IMG/VR virus record: IMGVR_UViG_3300042876_001176
Coordinates: 1 to 42,338 of that record
From: a virus
Direction: 5' to 3' (one strand)
Length of the DNA stretch: 42,338 nucleotides
Shown here: in pieces, positions 1 to 9,090 of the stretch
How the letters are laid out: each line of letters opens with the position of its first letter
Position numbering within the stretch: position 1 is the stretch's first letter
The notes under the pieces: generated by a model
Told to the model about the DNA's origin: nothing
The model's database searches: none
Seen by the model: the letters and a program-made list of their open reading frames with translations, nothing else
Program-made: the position numbers and the translations under genes

Positions 1-297
1 ATGAGTGTCTCAAAGGAACATTATATAGACCGAAATTATCGATTTGATGAAGCGGAAGATCGAAAGCGGCCAGATAAGTGGCTGATGGCTAGGCCGCCAA
101 ATACATCTATACAATATAGAATAAATAAAGATAATCCATTTTCACTGGTTATCCATTGGGCATGGAAAATAAATGGTCAACGTTATGAGCTTTATGAAGA
201 GGTGGATAATTTCGCAGATTATAAATATTGGCGGGATCGTGTAGCATTTACTCTTCGAAAAATGCGCTATCTTCGTCAGCAATACACTCAGGGCTAA
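1..297 (+). CDS. Hypothetical protein, 98 aa
   Basis: I do not recognise this protein. It is basic and aromatic-rich (many Arg, Tyr and Trp residues), with no signal peptide, no membrane segment and no known motif. Its ATG is the first base of the window, so an upstream start cannot be excluded. It is AT-rich compared with the neighbouring late genes and reads towards them, which fits a small accessory gene at the prophage edge. The next gene starts two bases after its stop. Confidence 0.55.
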   Translation: MSVSKEHYIDRNYRFDEAEDRKRPDKWLMARPPNTSIQYRINKDNPFSLVIHWAWKINGQRYELYEEVDNFADYKYWRDRVAFTLRKMRYLRQQYTQG

Positions 298-299
298 AA

Positions 300-464
300 A
301 TGTACGCCGTTTTAGCTCAAATTTATTGGCCCGTCTGGATTGCATTTGCGGCTATGGGATATAGTGCCTTCGGTATGTTTGCTGGTATTGTCGCCGTATT
401 TGCATCATGGTCTTTAGCGTGGCGAATTGAATTTAAAACGTGGAAATTTTGGAAGGGCGTTTAA
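300..464 (+). CDS. Small inner-membrane protein, 54 aa
   Basis: The start is the ATG at 300, two bases after the previous stop, with CAGGG about ten bases upstream. An in-frame start at 228 would lie inside the previous gene and looks wrong. Residues from about 5 to 40 are almost entirely hydrophobic (two short membrane segments), followed by a basic, Trp-rich tail. It is probably co-transcribed with the 98-aa gene. Its TAA stop shares bases with the TAA stop of the convergent endolysin gene (a TTAA overlap). Function unknown; a holin-like role is possible but unsupported. Confidence 0.55.
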   Translation: MYAVLAQIYWPVWIAFAAMGYSAFGMFAGIVAVFASWSLAWRIEFKTWKFWKGV

Positions 465-1024
465 AGCCCCGCAAAATAAAGCCCCCTAGCCCAAACATCA
501 TTCGAATAATCGTCGTGCGTCGTGCCTTTGTCGATGCCTTCCAGCGTGCAAACGTTTTTCACTCCAAAATTATAAGCAGCAACCGCGCCTTGTAATTGCC
601 TGGCGGCAGGCCAATCTGAATGCCGGCGCCTGATCTTAACCAGGTTATCGCTGACGATGCAGGCCGCTTGATTGATATGTGCCTGGCTGCGCGGATCCGG
701 ACGGCCTAAAACAGTATGACTGCGGTGGTCAATCTGCATAATGCCGAACGCTCGGCCTATATCGCCCCAACCAGCATCATCGAGCAGCCAACCTATTCGA
801 CTTTCCCGGCTAGCAATGCCGATCAACAACGCCGGCGGCAGATCGTATTCGTCCGCGGCATTTAAAAACCGGTCGGCAATCTGCAGCGCTCGGTCATGAT
901 CCAGCTTTGCCAAATATTGAGAACACTCGATTCCACGAAACGCCGTGCCTTTACTGGTTAATTTTCCAGCACCGGAAGGGCTGTACTCGCTTAAAATCGC
1001 ATTACTTTCGCTATTGCCGATCAT
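461..1024 (-). CDS. Endolysin, goose-type lysozyme (GH23-like)
   Basis: A 187-aa muralytic enzyme expected to cut the glycan strands of peptidoglycan at lysis. The catalytic glutamate is likely E74 in IASRESRIGW, followed by the FGIMQID motif (residues 93-99) and a GAVAAYNFG motif near the C-terminus. These three blocks are the hallmarks of g-type lysozymes and SLT folds. There is no signal peptide or SAR segment at the N-terminus, so it should need a holin for export. It is the last gene of the late operon, far from the holin-like cassette near 22 kb. It overlaps the 86-aa gene upstream by 14 bases. Confidence 0.88.
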   Translation of the reverse strand: MIGNSESNAILSEYSPSGAGKLTSKGTAFRGIECSQYLAKLDHDRALQIADRFLNAADEYDLPPALLIGIASRESRIGWLLDDAGWGDIGRAFGIMQIDHRSHTVLGRPDPRSQAHINQAACIVSDNLVKIRRRHSDWPAARQLQGAVAAYNFGVKNVCTLEGIDKGTTHDDYSNDVWARGLYFAGL

Positions 1025-1271
1025 CTGAATAATCTCCGTTAACCAGTTTGGCTTTTACCCTGTCGATCAGCCAATTAATGCGGGGGCCGCTCGAAGTATG
1101 GCTTGCAAAATATAAATGGTCGTCATGATCGACGCCAATAATGATTACTTCGGATAATTTTCCCTGAGCTGCTTCTAAAACGTCATTAGGATCAATATCA
1201 AGACGTGTAGACCCAGTGAAATTTAATATCTCTGCCACTGTTAGTGCCTCTGCCCAATCAGTTCGCGACAT
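1011..1271 (-). CDS. Hypothetical phage protein, 86 aa
   Basis: An acidic, soluble small protein with predicted alternating strand and helix and no recognised motif. It sits between a 40-aa coiled-coil gene, which overlaps its start, and the endolysin, whose start it overlaps by 14 bases. This chain of overlaps suggests translational coupling at the end of the late operon. By position it could serve lysis or the virion, but nothing in the sequence shows which. Confidence 0.6.
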   Translation of the reverse strand: MSRTDWAEALTVAEILNFTGSTRLDIDPNDVLEAAQGKLSEVIIIGVDHDDHLYFASHTSSGPRINWLIDRVKAKLVNGDYSDDRQ

Positions 1272-1363
1272 AGTTTCAATAAATACTCATTCGACATTCT
1301 CAGAACCAGAACCTGCGCCCTCAATTGCTCGACCAGTTTTTTCAAGCGGATGTTTTCATCCAT
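1241..1363 (-). CDS. Very small coiled-coil protein, 40 aa
   Basis: This reading frame starts at an ATG (1363) separated by a single base from the TAG stop of the 2401-aa gene, and its end overlaps the start of the 86-aa gene by 31 bases. The product begins MDENIRLKKLVEQLRAQVLV and has leucine or valine at heptad spacing, so it should form one amphipathic helix or coiled coil. Tight packing against both neighbours argues for a real, translationally coupled gene. Function unknown; it could be a small regulator or lysis accessory. Confidence 0.55.
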   Translation of the reverse strand: MDENIRLKKLVEQLRAQVLVLRMSNEYLLKLCRELIGQRH

Positions 1364-1364
1364 G

Positions 1365-4300
1365 CTACTGCCTAAACCCAAACACCAGCGCCATCGGGTT
1401 TTCGGTTTTCCCATCATTCAATGCTTCGGCCCCGCTAATGGTCCGATTCACCTGAGCGGACGGCAAGCTGGTTAGGTCGCCGAGGACATTGATAGCGGCT
1501 TTCCGAAACGCCTCGTCGAATTCGCCTTGATACGCCTGGCTGCCCAGCTTGCCAATATCGGTAATAAACCGCAGTCCGGCTGGGCCTTGATAGTCCCGGC
1601 CCATGTCATTGGCACCGGTCACGGTTTTAACTGCGTCGGAAAACTCCCGTACGATCACCATCAAGCCCATTAGGTAATCGATCTGCTGGGCCAGCAATTT
1701 CTTGCTCAGTTCGTCCCAGTCGTCATCGCCGCCGCCGTCAGCTGTCAACGCTTCTTTCAGGAAAAAACCCAACACCGGCGGTGCCGAATACAACATCAGG
1801 TAATCCACGGCCAGTTTGGCTTTTTTCTTTTCAGTCATGGTTTGCGCCACGCCCAGGTTAAAAGCCGTATTCATAAAGCTATAAAACACAGTAAAAAGCT
1901 TCATGAGTTTGTCGCGCTCCATAGCCGATAAGTCTTTAGTCTGCCCGCCGCCCTGTGCATCAATTACCGCCTGATCGGCCAAGGCAATCGCCCTTTCCTC
2001 TTCATTCAAATCGGCGATCGCTTTGTCATAAGCGCCCAACCAGGTCGGCACGTCGACCAGCTGCTGGGCTTTCATCATCATCAAGAAGGTGCCGGATCGG
2101 ATCGCGGCCCGCGCCGGCGTTTCATCCTGCACTCGGTTTCGTAATTCGTTCAGCTCCCGGAACCGGGTGCGGGACCGGTTACGCATGAATTCCGACTTGT
2201 CGTTTACTTCTCGCAATGCTCCTTTCGGATCGCCGATAAAACGGAATATGCCTCGACCTATCCACGGCGCGCCCACCCGCACAATCGATTGCGTAAGCCC
2301 CAAAACCTGCATGGCGGCCGACATAGCATTAAAACCCAGGCCGGCGGCGCTGATGCCTTGCCGTAATTTGCCCAGGGCGATCTCGCCGGCATTGGTCGCC
2401 GCCTGGTCGCCGCCGGCAATATCCTGCTCCCAGCTTTTAAACTGTCGCACCACTTCCGGCCCGTAATGGCCGCGAATCGCTTGGTCGATGGAATGCGACT
2501 TCATCAGCTTATTCATATCGATCAGCCATTCGTGCCAGGCTAAATCGTGAATCACTTCATTGATGCCGGCATACACGCCGGACAGCGAATACAGCAAGGG
2601 CCGGCCCAGGATGGCTTCTTCCCGGTTCTTGGTGAAGCTGCGGCGGGTCGTGGCCGAGCTGTAAGCTCCTTGCATCTGCCGTTTGGCCTCTTCGGCGCTG
2701 GCATGTTGTTCGGCGCGCTGGCTGGCGAGAGGATCGTATTTGATCGGGTAATAGCCGCCCGTCAACCGCAACTCAACAGGCTCTCCGGCGGCGGTTTTGG
2801 TTTGCACGATCACCGGCTTGGGTTCCACCCAATTCGGTTCCTTGCCATAGACGCGGCGTTCCTTGGCGCCGATTTCCGGCCGGTAGCTGTCGAAATAGTC
2901 CCAGATGCGTTGTACGGCTTGCCACTCTTCGGCCGTCAAGGTTTGCAGCACCGGTGTGATTTGCTCGATGCTCCAGCCTTCACCGCCTAAAAGCCGCTGC
3001 AAGTTGCCATCGTTGCCGGTATTCAGCGCCATAGCTAGGCGCATTTCTCGGTTAAGGCTGCGGCCGATGCTAGGGAAAAATTGACCTTTGCCGCCCATCT
3101 TGCCCATCTTGAATATCGGGTTGAGAATGGTCGTCAGCTTTTCGGTGGCGTCGGCGCGGCGAGTGGCTTCATATTCGCCGCGATCGTTGGCGCTACGGAT
3201 GAAATACTCCCACACCGAACCGCCGTCTTGACCACCGTCCAAAATCCGCGCCCAGGTCGACGCCTTGATGTGCGACGCATAAAACCCTTTTAAAAATTGC
3301 CAGGTGCGGCCAGCGTTGGTGGTCGGTGTCCGGGTATCGGCAATGCGGGTGCCGGCATGCTGAATGATGCTGCCGACGATCTCTTGTTTCACTTCCTCGA
3401 AGTTGCGGTTTTTCTTGGCAGTCAACAGCGTATTTTTCAGCCGGCCCAGGTGCTCGATCTGCTTGATGGTATCGACCAGGCCGCGAAACTCTTCGACCGT
3501 CATGTCCTTATAGGAAATCTTGCCGGCCTCGTTCAACAGCTCCAGCGGAATATCCGGTTCATAACCTTGTTCCCGTTGCGACTCCGCCCATTGCGACAAC
3601 GATTTGCGTTTATCCAGAACCTTATTGGTAGTCTTGCGCAAATCGAAGCGCTCCAGTTCCCGATAAATCTGGTCCTTATATTCCGGATCGATCTTGTTAT
3701 TGTCGGCTTCCAGCTTTCGGAAATAGCGTAAACCGGCCTCGACGTCGTCTTGTGCTTGATAAGCGGCACGGGTGGCCTGCACGTTGATGATCTGATTGCG
3801 CTTTTCGGCGGCGGCAATATCCAGCTTGCCGGCTTTCTCGGCAGCGGCGGCGGCCTTGGCGGCCCGCACTTCCGCTCGGGCAAATTGCGCCGGCGAAATA
3901 TCCCGCACTTTAACCCTGGCAACCATGGCTTCGGCAAATTCCTTGGCCGCACTACCCAATAGCCGCAGGGAACCGGTGGCCTTGGCCAGCGCATTGGCTT
4001 CGGTGGTGATAAACCGCGCCCGCACTTCGTTATGAATCGCCAAATCCGCTGCGCGCTGAATCGCGTCGGGCGTCGATAAATCGCCGTAGTTTTGCAACAT
4101 GCGTTCGTCAGTCAGGCGCTCGATCTCATCTTTCGGCGTGGGCGAATCTGCCAGTTTCTTGACCAGCTCATCGCCGGATGAAAAGCCGAACAGTTCCGCG
4201 ATGATGTCCGGATGCAAGCCATCCTTGGCAGTCATTTTCAAGTCGACCAGGCGATTGACCACCGCGTCGGGAATATCGAACAGCGATTTCAGCGCGGCGT

Positions 4301-7300
4301 ATTCGATGCGGCCGGCATTCAATCCGGAGGGATTAATCACCTGTTCGCCGGCTTTGCCTTCCTCGGTGAATATATTGGCACCAAAGCCTAGCGAATACTG
4401 CGCCTGGCCTCGTAATTCCGCGTCGAATTTATCCTCGAATTCGCGGAAATCGTATTTACCGTTGGCGTCTGGTGTCAGATAGCCTTCATCGAGCAGCTTT
4501 TCCGCCATCGCCTCGATCGACAAGCCGCCTTCCTTGCGTACCAAAGGCTTGCCGAAAACCGGTACCGGCGAACGACCAGGCTGATCCCAGTTCCACTCGC
4601 TTTCCAGTTGTTGCCTATCCAAGCCCCCGAGTTTCGCGATGGCGGTAAATAGCGAATCTTGTGTACCATCGACTTTACCAGGATCTGAACCAGACTTTTT
4701 ATCGGTGGCCAGCTTATCGTCAGCGCTGATCTTGCCGGTTAAAAACTTCCAGGCGCGATAGACAGGCTGTTTCAAAACCTCCATCCGCACTTCCGCCCTA
4801 ACCTCTCGCCGCAACTCATCATGCTGGCGTTGTAGTTTTTTCAACTCCCGGTTGCGGGCGTTCTGCAGCCACTGCATATCCCGCAAGCCTTTCAGCGCCA
4901 ACTGTTCCATCGCCGTGCTGGTGGCTTCCTGGCCGGCGGCTTGATAGGCGGCGTATTCCTCGGTCGTCATGCCGGATTGCGCCTGATCGGCGAACAGCGG
5001 CATCATCGACCGCGCCTGCTGGGCTAGTTTGATTTCCTCGTCGGTGGCCAACATCCGGTCAAACACCTGGCGCACTTCGTCGGTCAGTTCGATGTCCTTG
5101 AAGTGGTCGCGGACATGCTCATACACTTTTTTCATCCACTGCCGGAAACTGGCAAAGATGCGGGCCAGTGGTAAGCTGGGTGCGTTGCCTTCAAACAGGT
5201 ATTTCTCAAAACCCTCGGCAAACTGCTCGTGATAGCTGCGCTTTTGCTCAAAGTCCAGGTTGTACCATTCCTCGATAGATTCCAGTCCAAACCATTTCAG
5301 CAAGGCGTCGGTATCATCGAGCAGCTGCTTTTGCGCGGCCGTGGTGCCGACCAGGTCGTTTTCCGCACGCAGATTGGCGGCCAGATCGAACTGCATTTCT
5401 AAAAAGAAATGGCCGGATTCATGCAGGAAGGTGGACAGGTCTGCTTTGTCCAGCAGTGTGATGGTGCGGGTGGCGGGATTAAACGCGCCCCGGTTGCTAT
5501 CGGTGCCCTGATTGAAAGTATCGCGGCTAAATGACAAGCCCACGTCGGCCCGCGAATCAAACGCTTCGCCGTTCTTGTCCAGCACGTCCAGCACCCGCAC
5601 CTGGTTGCTGTTGAAGAATCCGGCCAGGTTCATCACCGCGTTGCTGGTCATGTCGCCCTGATTGACGATGATCGCGGCGGCGGCATTCGCCATCGATAAG
5701 CCGCGGTGGAGGGCATCCATACGGCCATCGGTGCGCAAGGTTTCGGATTGCTCGGATTTAAGCGGGATAAAAGCCACCGGCGCATGCTGGTTGTCCATCA
5801 GCATCACCCCGGATTCGCCCTTGGACAACGTTTTTGCAGTGCTTTTGGCGACATTGGGCGCGCTAACCGGATCGGCCAGTTTGCCTTCCTCGGCATAAAC
5901 CCGTTCGACGACGGGTACGGTTTTAGTTTTATCGGGCTGAGTGGTCGTGCCTTTCTGGTCAGTGCCGCCCTGCTCGCCGGATTCGTAAACCCACTGCCTG
6001 CCATTGCCTTCCGCGCCGGCAATGGCAAAGATACCGCGCGGCGTAATCTCGCTACCGCGAAACACTTCTGCAAGCTTTTTGTTCATGGCCCGGTCGGCGG
6101 CGCTCAGTTCGTTGATGCCGCTCGGGTGATTGTGGGCAAACCAGATATTGGCAGCGCCATTGATGCGGAAGGCTTCGCCGGCGATGGTGGCGGGGTAAAC
6201 GGAGGCTTGATCGATAGCGCCCTTGAAAGCACCGACTATCGCCAAAGGTTTGCCGTCTTTGTCGGTGATCAGCGCATCAAAGCGCTCGACCGTGCTTTTG
6301 GATAAATAGGCTAAGGCTTGGGCGGCTTGTTCCGGCGTGCTGACGAGATCGGCACCAAGTTGTCGGGTATTTTCTTCGACGATCTGGGTTCGGGTACCGT
6401 AGGTGCCGGTTGGGGCGTCGTCGCGCGATAAACCGCCTCCGGTATCTGTGCCGGTGCTATCAGCTTTTCCGGCCTCGGCTGGTACGTCAAATAGGTCAAG
6501 GGTGTAGTCATCGCGTTTTGAACTCCGGCGTTGAAACAGAATGGTATCAGGATTATTATCCTCGGTGGCGATGGTGGAGCGAGTTGTGTCACCTTCACTA
6601 GCAATGCCGTTAGTGTCTGTCCTCGTAACGGCGTCGCCCTGATTATTCTTCTCGGTTTGGCTGAGCGTATTTCCGCCAGCCGATTGACTCGCTACATTGA
6701 CCGGATACAGGCTAAATAATTCCTCCGGCGTCTTTCCAAATTTATCGGCCTGCACCGCATAAAAGTTAGACAGCAAGGCCGCATAGTGATCGTTCACCTT
6801 ATCAGTAAACCGCGACACGCCGGCCAGCTGCTGCTTAATGGTGTCCTTCACGGCCAAGATGGATGCCTGAAAGCTTTCATCGGTCTGCTTATGGGTCAAA
6901 ACCCGCGCAACTTCGGCCTGTAGTTCCTCGGCGTGGTTATCCATATATTGCTTGGCGCCGGCGCGGCTGAACTCTTCGCCCTCGATGCGGATATGGTCGA
7001 CCAAGGGCTGGGCATATTCGGTCGCGGCAATCTTGCTCACGTAATCGCTCATCGCAATCTTGATCTCGCCGCCGGTCGCTAAAGCGGTCGGCAGCTGCTG
7101 GGCCACGTCCGGCAAACTAGCCGCGATTTGTTCGGCAACACCGGACTGGGCAAAGCTCTGAGCATCGATATAGACATTTTGTGCATGGCTATTCGCCAGC
7201 GCCTCATCGATGAAGCTTTGCATCGCGGCCGGATCGCGCTGCAAAACTTTACTGGCAGCAGCAATCTGGTTGATTTGCTCGATGTGCGCGGCTTGTTGGT

Positions 7301-8570
7301 CGGCCTGCTGTGCCAGGCTAAACTGCTCATGAATCCGCTTGCCGGAAACGACCATCACCTCGCTAGGCGTGCCGAATAATTCCCCAAAGGCTTCGGCCAG
7401 AATATTGCCGGGTTGAATATCCTGCCCGGCCACGATCTCGCCGCCCGCCTCGCCCGCTGCGCCTAAACCGGCTTGAATGGGTAGCTGCAGGGCGATATTC
7501 GCCATTTCCTGTGCCAGTGGCCGGTTGACCAGCTTTCCGGCCACGGATTGCGGCAAAACCGCCTTGCTGGCGATGCCGCCGGATATGGCGTCGAATAATC
7601 CCACCACGCCAGCATGCTTGGCCGCTTGCTCGGTAATCTTCGCCAATGTCTGCGGGTTTTGCAGGGCTTCGGTAATGGCGTTAGGATCGGTGACGTCGAC
7701 GCCGGCGTTTTGCAGGTTGCCGACCAGTTCGCCGGCATAGTCCACCAAAGTAGAATTAGCGCCTATGGTGCCGGCTGCTCCGGCTGGGCCGGCATAGAGG
7801 CTGGCGGGAATGGCGGCCAATAAACCGGGCATGGATTGGATCAGGGATTCCGGGCCGATAGCCTCGATAAATTTCAACGGGTCTTTGGATACTTCGCCAA
7901 ATGCTGTGGAAAAATCAGGGGCGCGCATAACATTGCCGACCACGCTGGGCGCTGGAATGGCATTGCGCTCCACTTGCAAGCCGGCCAGATCGGCCGCCGA
8001 TTTCCCAATCCGCTGTTGAATCTTCGGCTGATAAAAATCCCGAAACTGCTGGCGTTCCTCCGGCGTTTTTAGCCTGGCATAACTTTCCCCCAGCACACCC
8101 AATCTATCGCCAAACAGCTTGGGTATATCCGGCTCGCCTGTAGCAATCGCCTGATCGATTTTGTCTAACTGATCAAGTCCCGCCGACTGGTTAAATACCT
8201 GCAAGGCATGCGGCAAGGATTCCAGGGCCGGCACACCGCGCTTAAACGAATTCAGCAGGGTTTCAAGGTGCCCCAGGTTATCGATGTCATCATGAGCGAT
8301 CGCGGCTTTCTTGGGATCTGACAACAAGTTTCCCGTGGCCGGCAACGATTTGGCCAAGGTGTCGTAATCCACGGCATCCAGTTTAGCCCGGCGCTCGACG
8401 GTGCCGGTATCCAGGCGCACCGCTTCGACCGGCAAGTCATACTGCTTGGCCAAGCCTTGCAGCCTGGCTTCGGTATCCGGTTGTTTGTCGACGGCAGTTT
8501 GCAGGGATTGGCGGATATTGTCGGCGCTGTCCTGTTGGATCAGGCCAAGGTAGGGATTGGATTCGTCCAT
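1365..8570 (-). CDS. Giant polyvalent ejection (internal virion) protein with JAB and HExxH domains
   Basis: A 2401-aa protein, the largest in the window, downstream of two other internal virion proteins. Hydrophobic stretches lie near residues 245-290 and 2250-2275. Around residues 735-850 there is a RadC/JAB-like (MPN+) domain with HNHPSG (H813, H815), the usual zinc ligands of that metalloenzyme family. A second zinc-protease motif, HESGH (H1050-H1054), lies in the next segment. Residues about 1200-1750 are charged and helical, and about 1800-1990 resembles regions shared by large phage polyvalent proteins such as DarB. By position and size it should be packaged and injected with the DNA, as T7 gp16 is. 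Peptidase and host-protection roles are inferred from the motifs only. Confidence 0.85.
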   Translation of the reverse strand: MDESNPYLGLIQQDSADNIRQSLQTAVDKQPDTEARLQGLAKQYDLPVEAVRLDTGTVERRAKLDAVDYDTLAKSLPATGNLLSDPKKAAIAHDDIDNLGHLETLLNSFKRGVPALESLPHALQVFNQSAGLDQLDKIDQAIATGEPDIPKLFGDRLGVLGESYARLKTPEERQQFRDFYQPKIQQRIGKSAADLAGLQVERNAIPAPSVVGNVMRAPDFSTAFGEVSKDPLKFIEAIGPESLIQSMPGLLAAIPASLYAGPAGAAGTIGANSTLVDYAGELVGNLQNAGVDVTDPNAITEALQNPQTLAKITEQAAKHAGVVGLFDAISGGIASKAVLPQSVAGKLVNRPLAQEMANIALQLPIQAGLGAAGEAGGEIVAGQDIQPGNILAEAFGELFGTPSEVMVVSGKRIHEQFSLAQQADQQAAHIEQINQIAAASKVLQRDPAAMQSFIDEALANSHAQNVYIDAQSFAQSGVAEQIAASLPDVAQQLPTALATGGEIKIAMSDYVSKIAATEYAQPLVDHIRIEGEEFSRAGAKQYMDNHAEELQAEVARVLTHKQTDESFQASILAVKDTIKQQLAGVSRFTDKVNDHYAALLSNFYAVQADKFGKTPEELFSLYPVNVASQSAGGNTLSQTEKNNQGDAVTRTDTNGIASEGDTTRSTIATEDNNPDTILFQRRSSKRDDYTLDLFDVPAEAGKADSTGTDTGGGLSRDDAPTGTYGTRTQIVEENTRQLGADLVSTPEQAAQALAYLSKSTVERFDALITDKDGKPLAIVGAFKGAIDQASVYPATIAGEAFRINGAANIWFAHNHPSGINELSAADRAMNKKLAEVFRGSEITPRGIFAIAGAEGNGRQWVYESGEQGGTDQKGTTTQPDKTKTVPVVERVYAEEGKLADPVSAPNVAKSTAKTLSKGESGVMLMDNQHAPVAFIPLKSEQSETLRTDGRMDALHRGLSMANAAAAIIVNQGDMTSNAVMNLAGFFNSNQVRVLDVLDKNGEAFDSRADVGLSFSRDTFNQGTDSNRGAFNPATRTITLLDKADLSTFLHESGHFFLEMQFDLAANLRAENDLVGTTAAQKQLLDDTDALLKWFGLESIEEWYNLDFEQKRSYHEQFAEGFEKYLFEGNAPSLPLARIFASFRQWMKKVYEHVRDHFKDIELTDEVRQVFDRMLATDEEIKLAQQARSMMPLFADQAQSGMTTEEYAAYQAAGQEATSTAMEQLALKGLRDMQWLQNARNRELKKLQRQHDELRREVRAEVRMEVLKQPVYRAWKFLTGKISADDKLATDKKSGSDPGKVDGTQDSLFTAIAKLGGLDRQQLESEWNWDQPGRSPVPVFGKPLVRKEGGLSIEAMAEKLLDEGYLTPDANGKYDFREFEDKFDAELRGQAQYSLGFGANIFTEEGKAGEQVINPSGLNAGRIEYAALKSLFDIPDAVVNRLVDLKMTAKDGLHPDIIAELFGFSSGDELVKKLADSPTPKDEIERLTDERMLQNYGDLSTPDAIQRAADLAIHNEVRARFITTEANALAKATGSLRLLGSAAKEFAEAMVARVKVRDISPAQFARAEVRAAKAAAAAEKAGKLDIAAAEKRNQIINVQATRAAYQAQDDVEAGLRYFRKLEADNNKIDPEYKDQIYRELERFDLRKTTNKVLDKRKSLSQWAESQREQGYEPDIPLELLNEAGKISYKDMTVEEFRGLVDTIKQIEHLGRLKNTLLTAKKNRNFEEVKQEIVGSIIQHAGTRIADTRTPTTNAGRTWQFLKGFYASHIKASTWARILDGGQDGGSVWEYFIRSANDRGEYEATRRADATEKLTTILNPIFKMGKMGGKGQFFPSIGRSLNREMRLAMALNTGNDGNLQRLLGGEGWSIEQITPVLQTLTAEEWQAVQRIWDYFDSYRPEIGAKERRVYGKEPNWVEPKPVIVQTKTAAGEPVELRLTGGYYPIKYDPLASQRAEQHASAEEAKRQMQGAYSSATTRRSFTKNREEAILGRPLLYSLSGVYAGINEVIHDLAWHEWLIDMNKLMKSHSIDQAIRGHYGPEVVRQFKSWEQDIAGGDQAATNAGEIALGKLRQGISAAGLGFNAMSAAMQVLGLTQSIVRVGAPWIGRGIFRFIGDPKGALREVNDKSEFMRNRSRTRFRELNELRNRVQDETPARAAIRSGTFLMMMKAQQLVDVPTWLGAYDKAIADLNEEERAIALADQAVIDAQGGGQTKDLSAMERDKLMKLFTVFYSFMNTAFNLGVAQTMTEKKKAKLAVDYLMLYSAPPVLGFFLKEALTADGGGDDDWDELSKKLLAQQIDYLMGLMVIVREFSDAVKTVTGANDMGRDYQGPAGLRFITDIGKLGSQAYQGEFDEAFRKAAINVLGDLTSLPSAQVNRTISGAEALNDGKTENPMALVFGFRQ

Positions 8571-8583
8571 TGATTATCGTCTA

Positions 8584-9090
8584 TTAGAGGCTACGGTCGT
8601 ATCTTTCTATTTCGGCAATTAATAAAGCGGCGGCTCTAACTAAATCCGCGCGATAGTTTTTTGGTTTCCACCAACTTGAAGACCACGGCCATTCTGGCGG
8701 CGGTTCCCCTTGATTTGGAAATGAGTCTGCATATAACGCGTAACATCCACCCGCAATTGCTAGTTCCGGTTTCTTATATGTGTCATCTAGCTCTGGTGTT
8801 CGGTGTTCAACTTCAATTTGTCGACGCCTTTCGTTTGTAACGTCTATTGCCGCTGTAGAAAACTTACCTACGATTTTTCTGTTTTCTATGGCTTTGTGGA
8901 TACATTCATGATGTGCGAAATGTTCGACTTTCCCAGCAGTTATGATTACCTCCTTTTCATGCTGAGGGTGACTTCTATAAAACATCTGGTTACCGCAAAG
9001 TAAGCAATCAACCGGTCTTACTGCCAATTGCGGAATACAATCGGCTTTTCCGCATGAAATGGTTCTAATGGATGGTGTGCAATAACACAT
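8584..9090 (-). CDS. Phage protein with Cys/His N-terminus and ERRRQ-type C-terminal domain
   Basis: A 168-aa protein in two parts. The first 75 residues are rich in Cys and His (CYC, CGKADC, CLLCG, HFAHHECIH) and look metal-binding. The rest has the pattern ERRRQ ... ELDDTYKKPELAIAGGCYAL ... W-rich ... AALLIAEIERYDR, which I recognise from many uncharacterised phage proteins, usually as a stand-alone domain. It starts with an ATGA overlap on the stop of the 712-aa gene and ends 13 bases before the 2401-aa gene. It is more AT-rich than both neighbours, so it may be a later insertion (moron) between two ejection genes. Confidence 0.65.
   Translation of the reverse strand: MCYCTPSIRTISCGKADCIPQLAVRPVDCLLCGNQMFYRSHPQHEKEVIITAGKVEHFAHHECIHKAIENRKIVGKFSTAAIDVTNERRRQIEVEHRTPELDDTYKKPELAIAGGCYALYADSFPNQGEPPPEWPWSSSWWKPKNYRADLVRAAALLIAEIERYDRSL

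Noticed and set aside
5706-6305. Plus-strand frame of 199 codons opposite the giant gene
   Set aside because: It is antisense to the JAB domain region, has no ribosome site or motif, and is caused by codon bias of the real gene.
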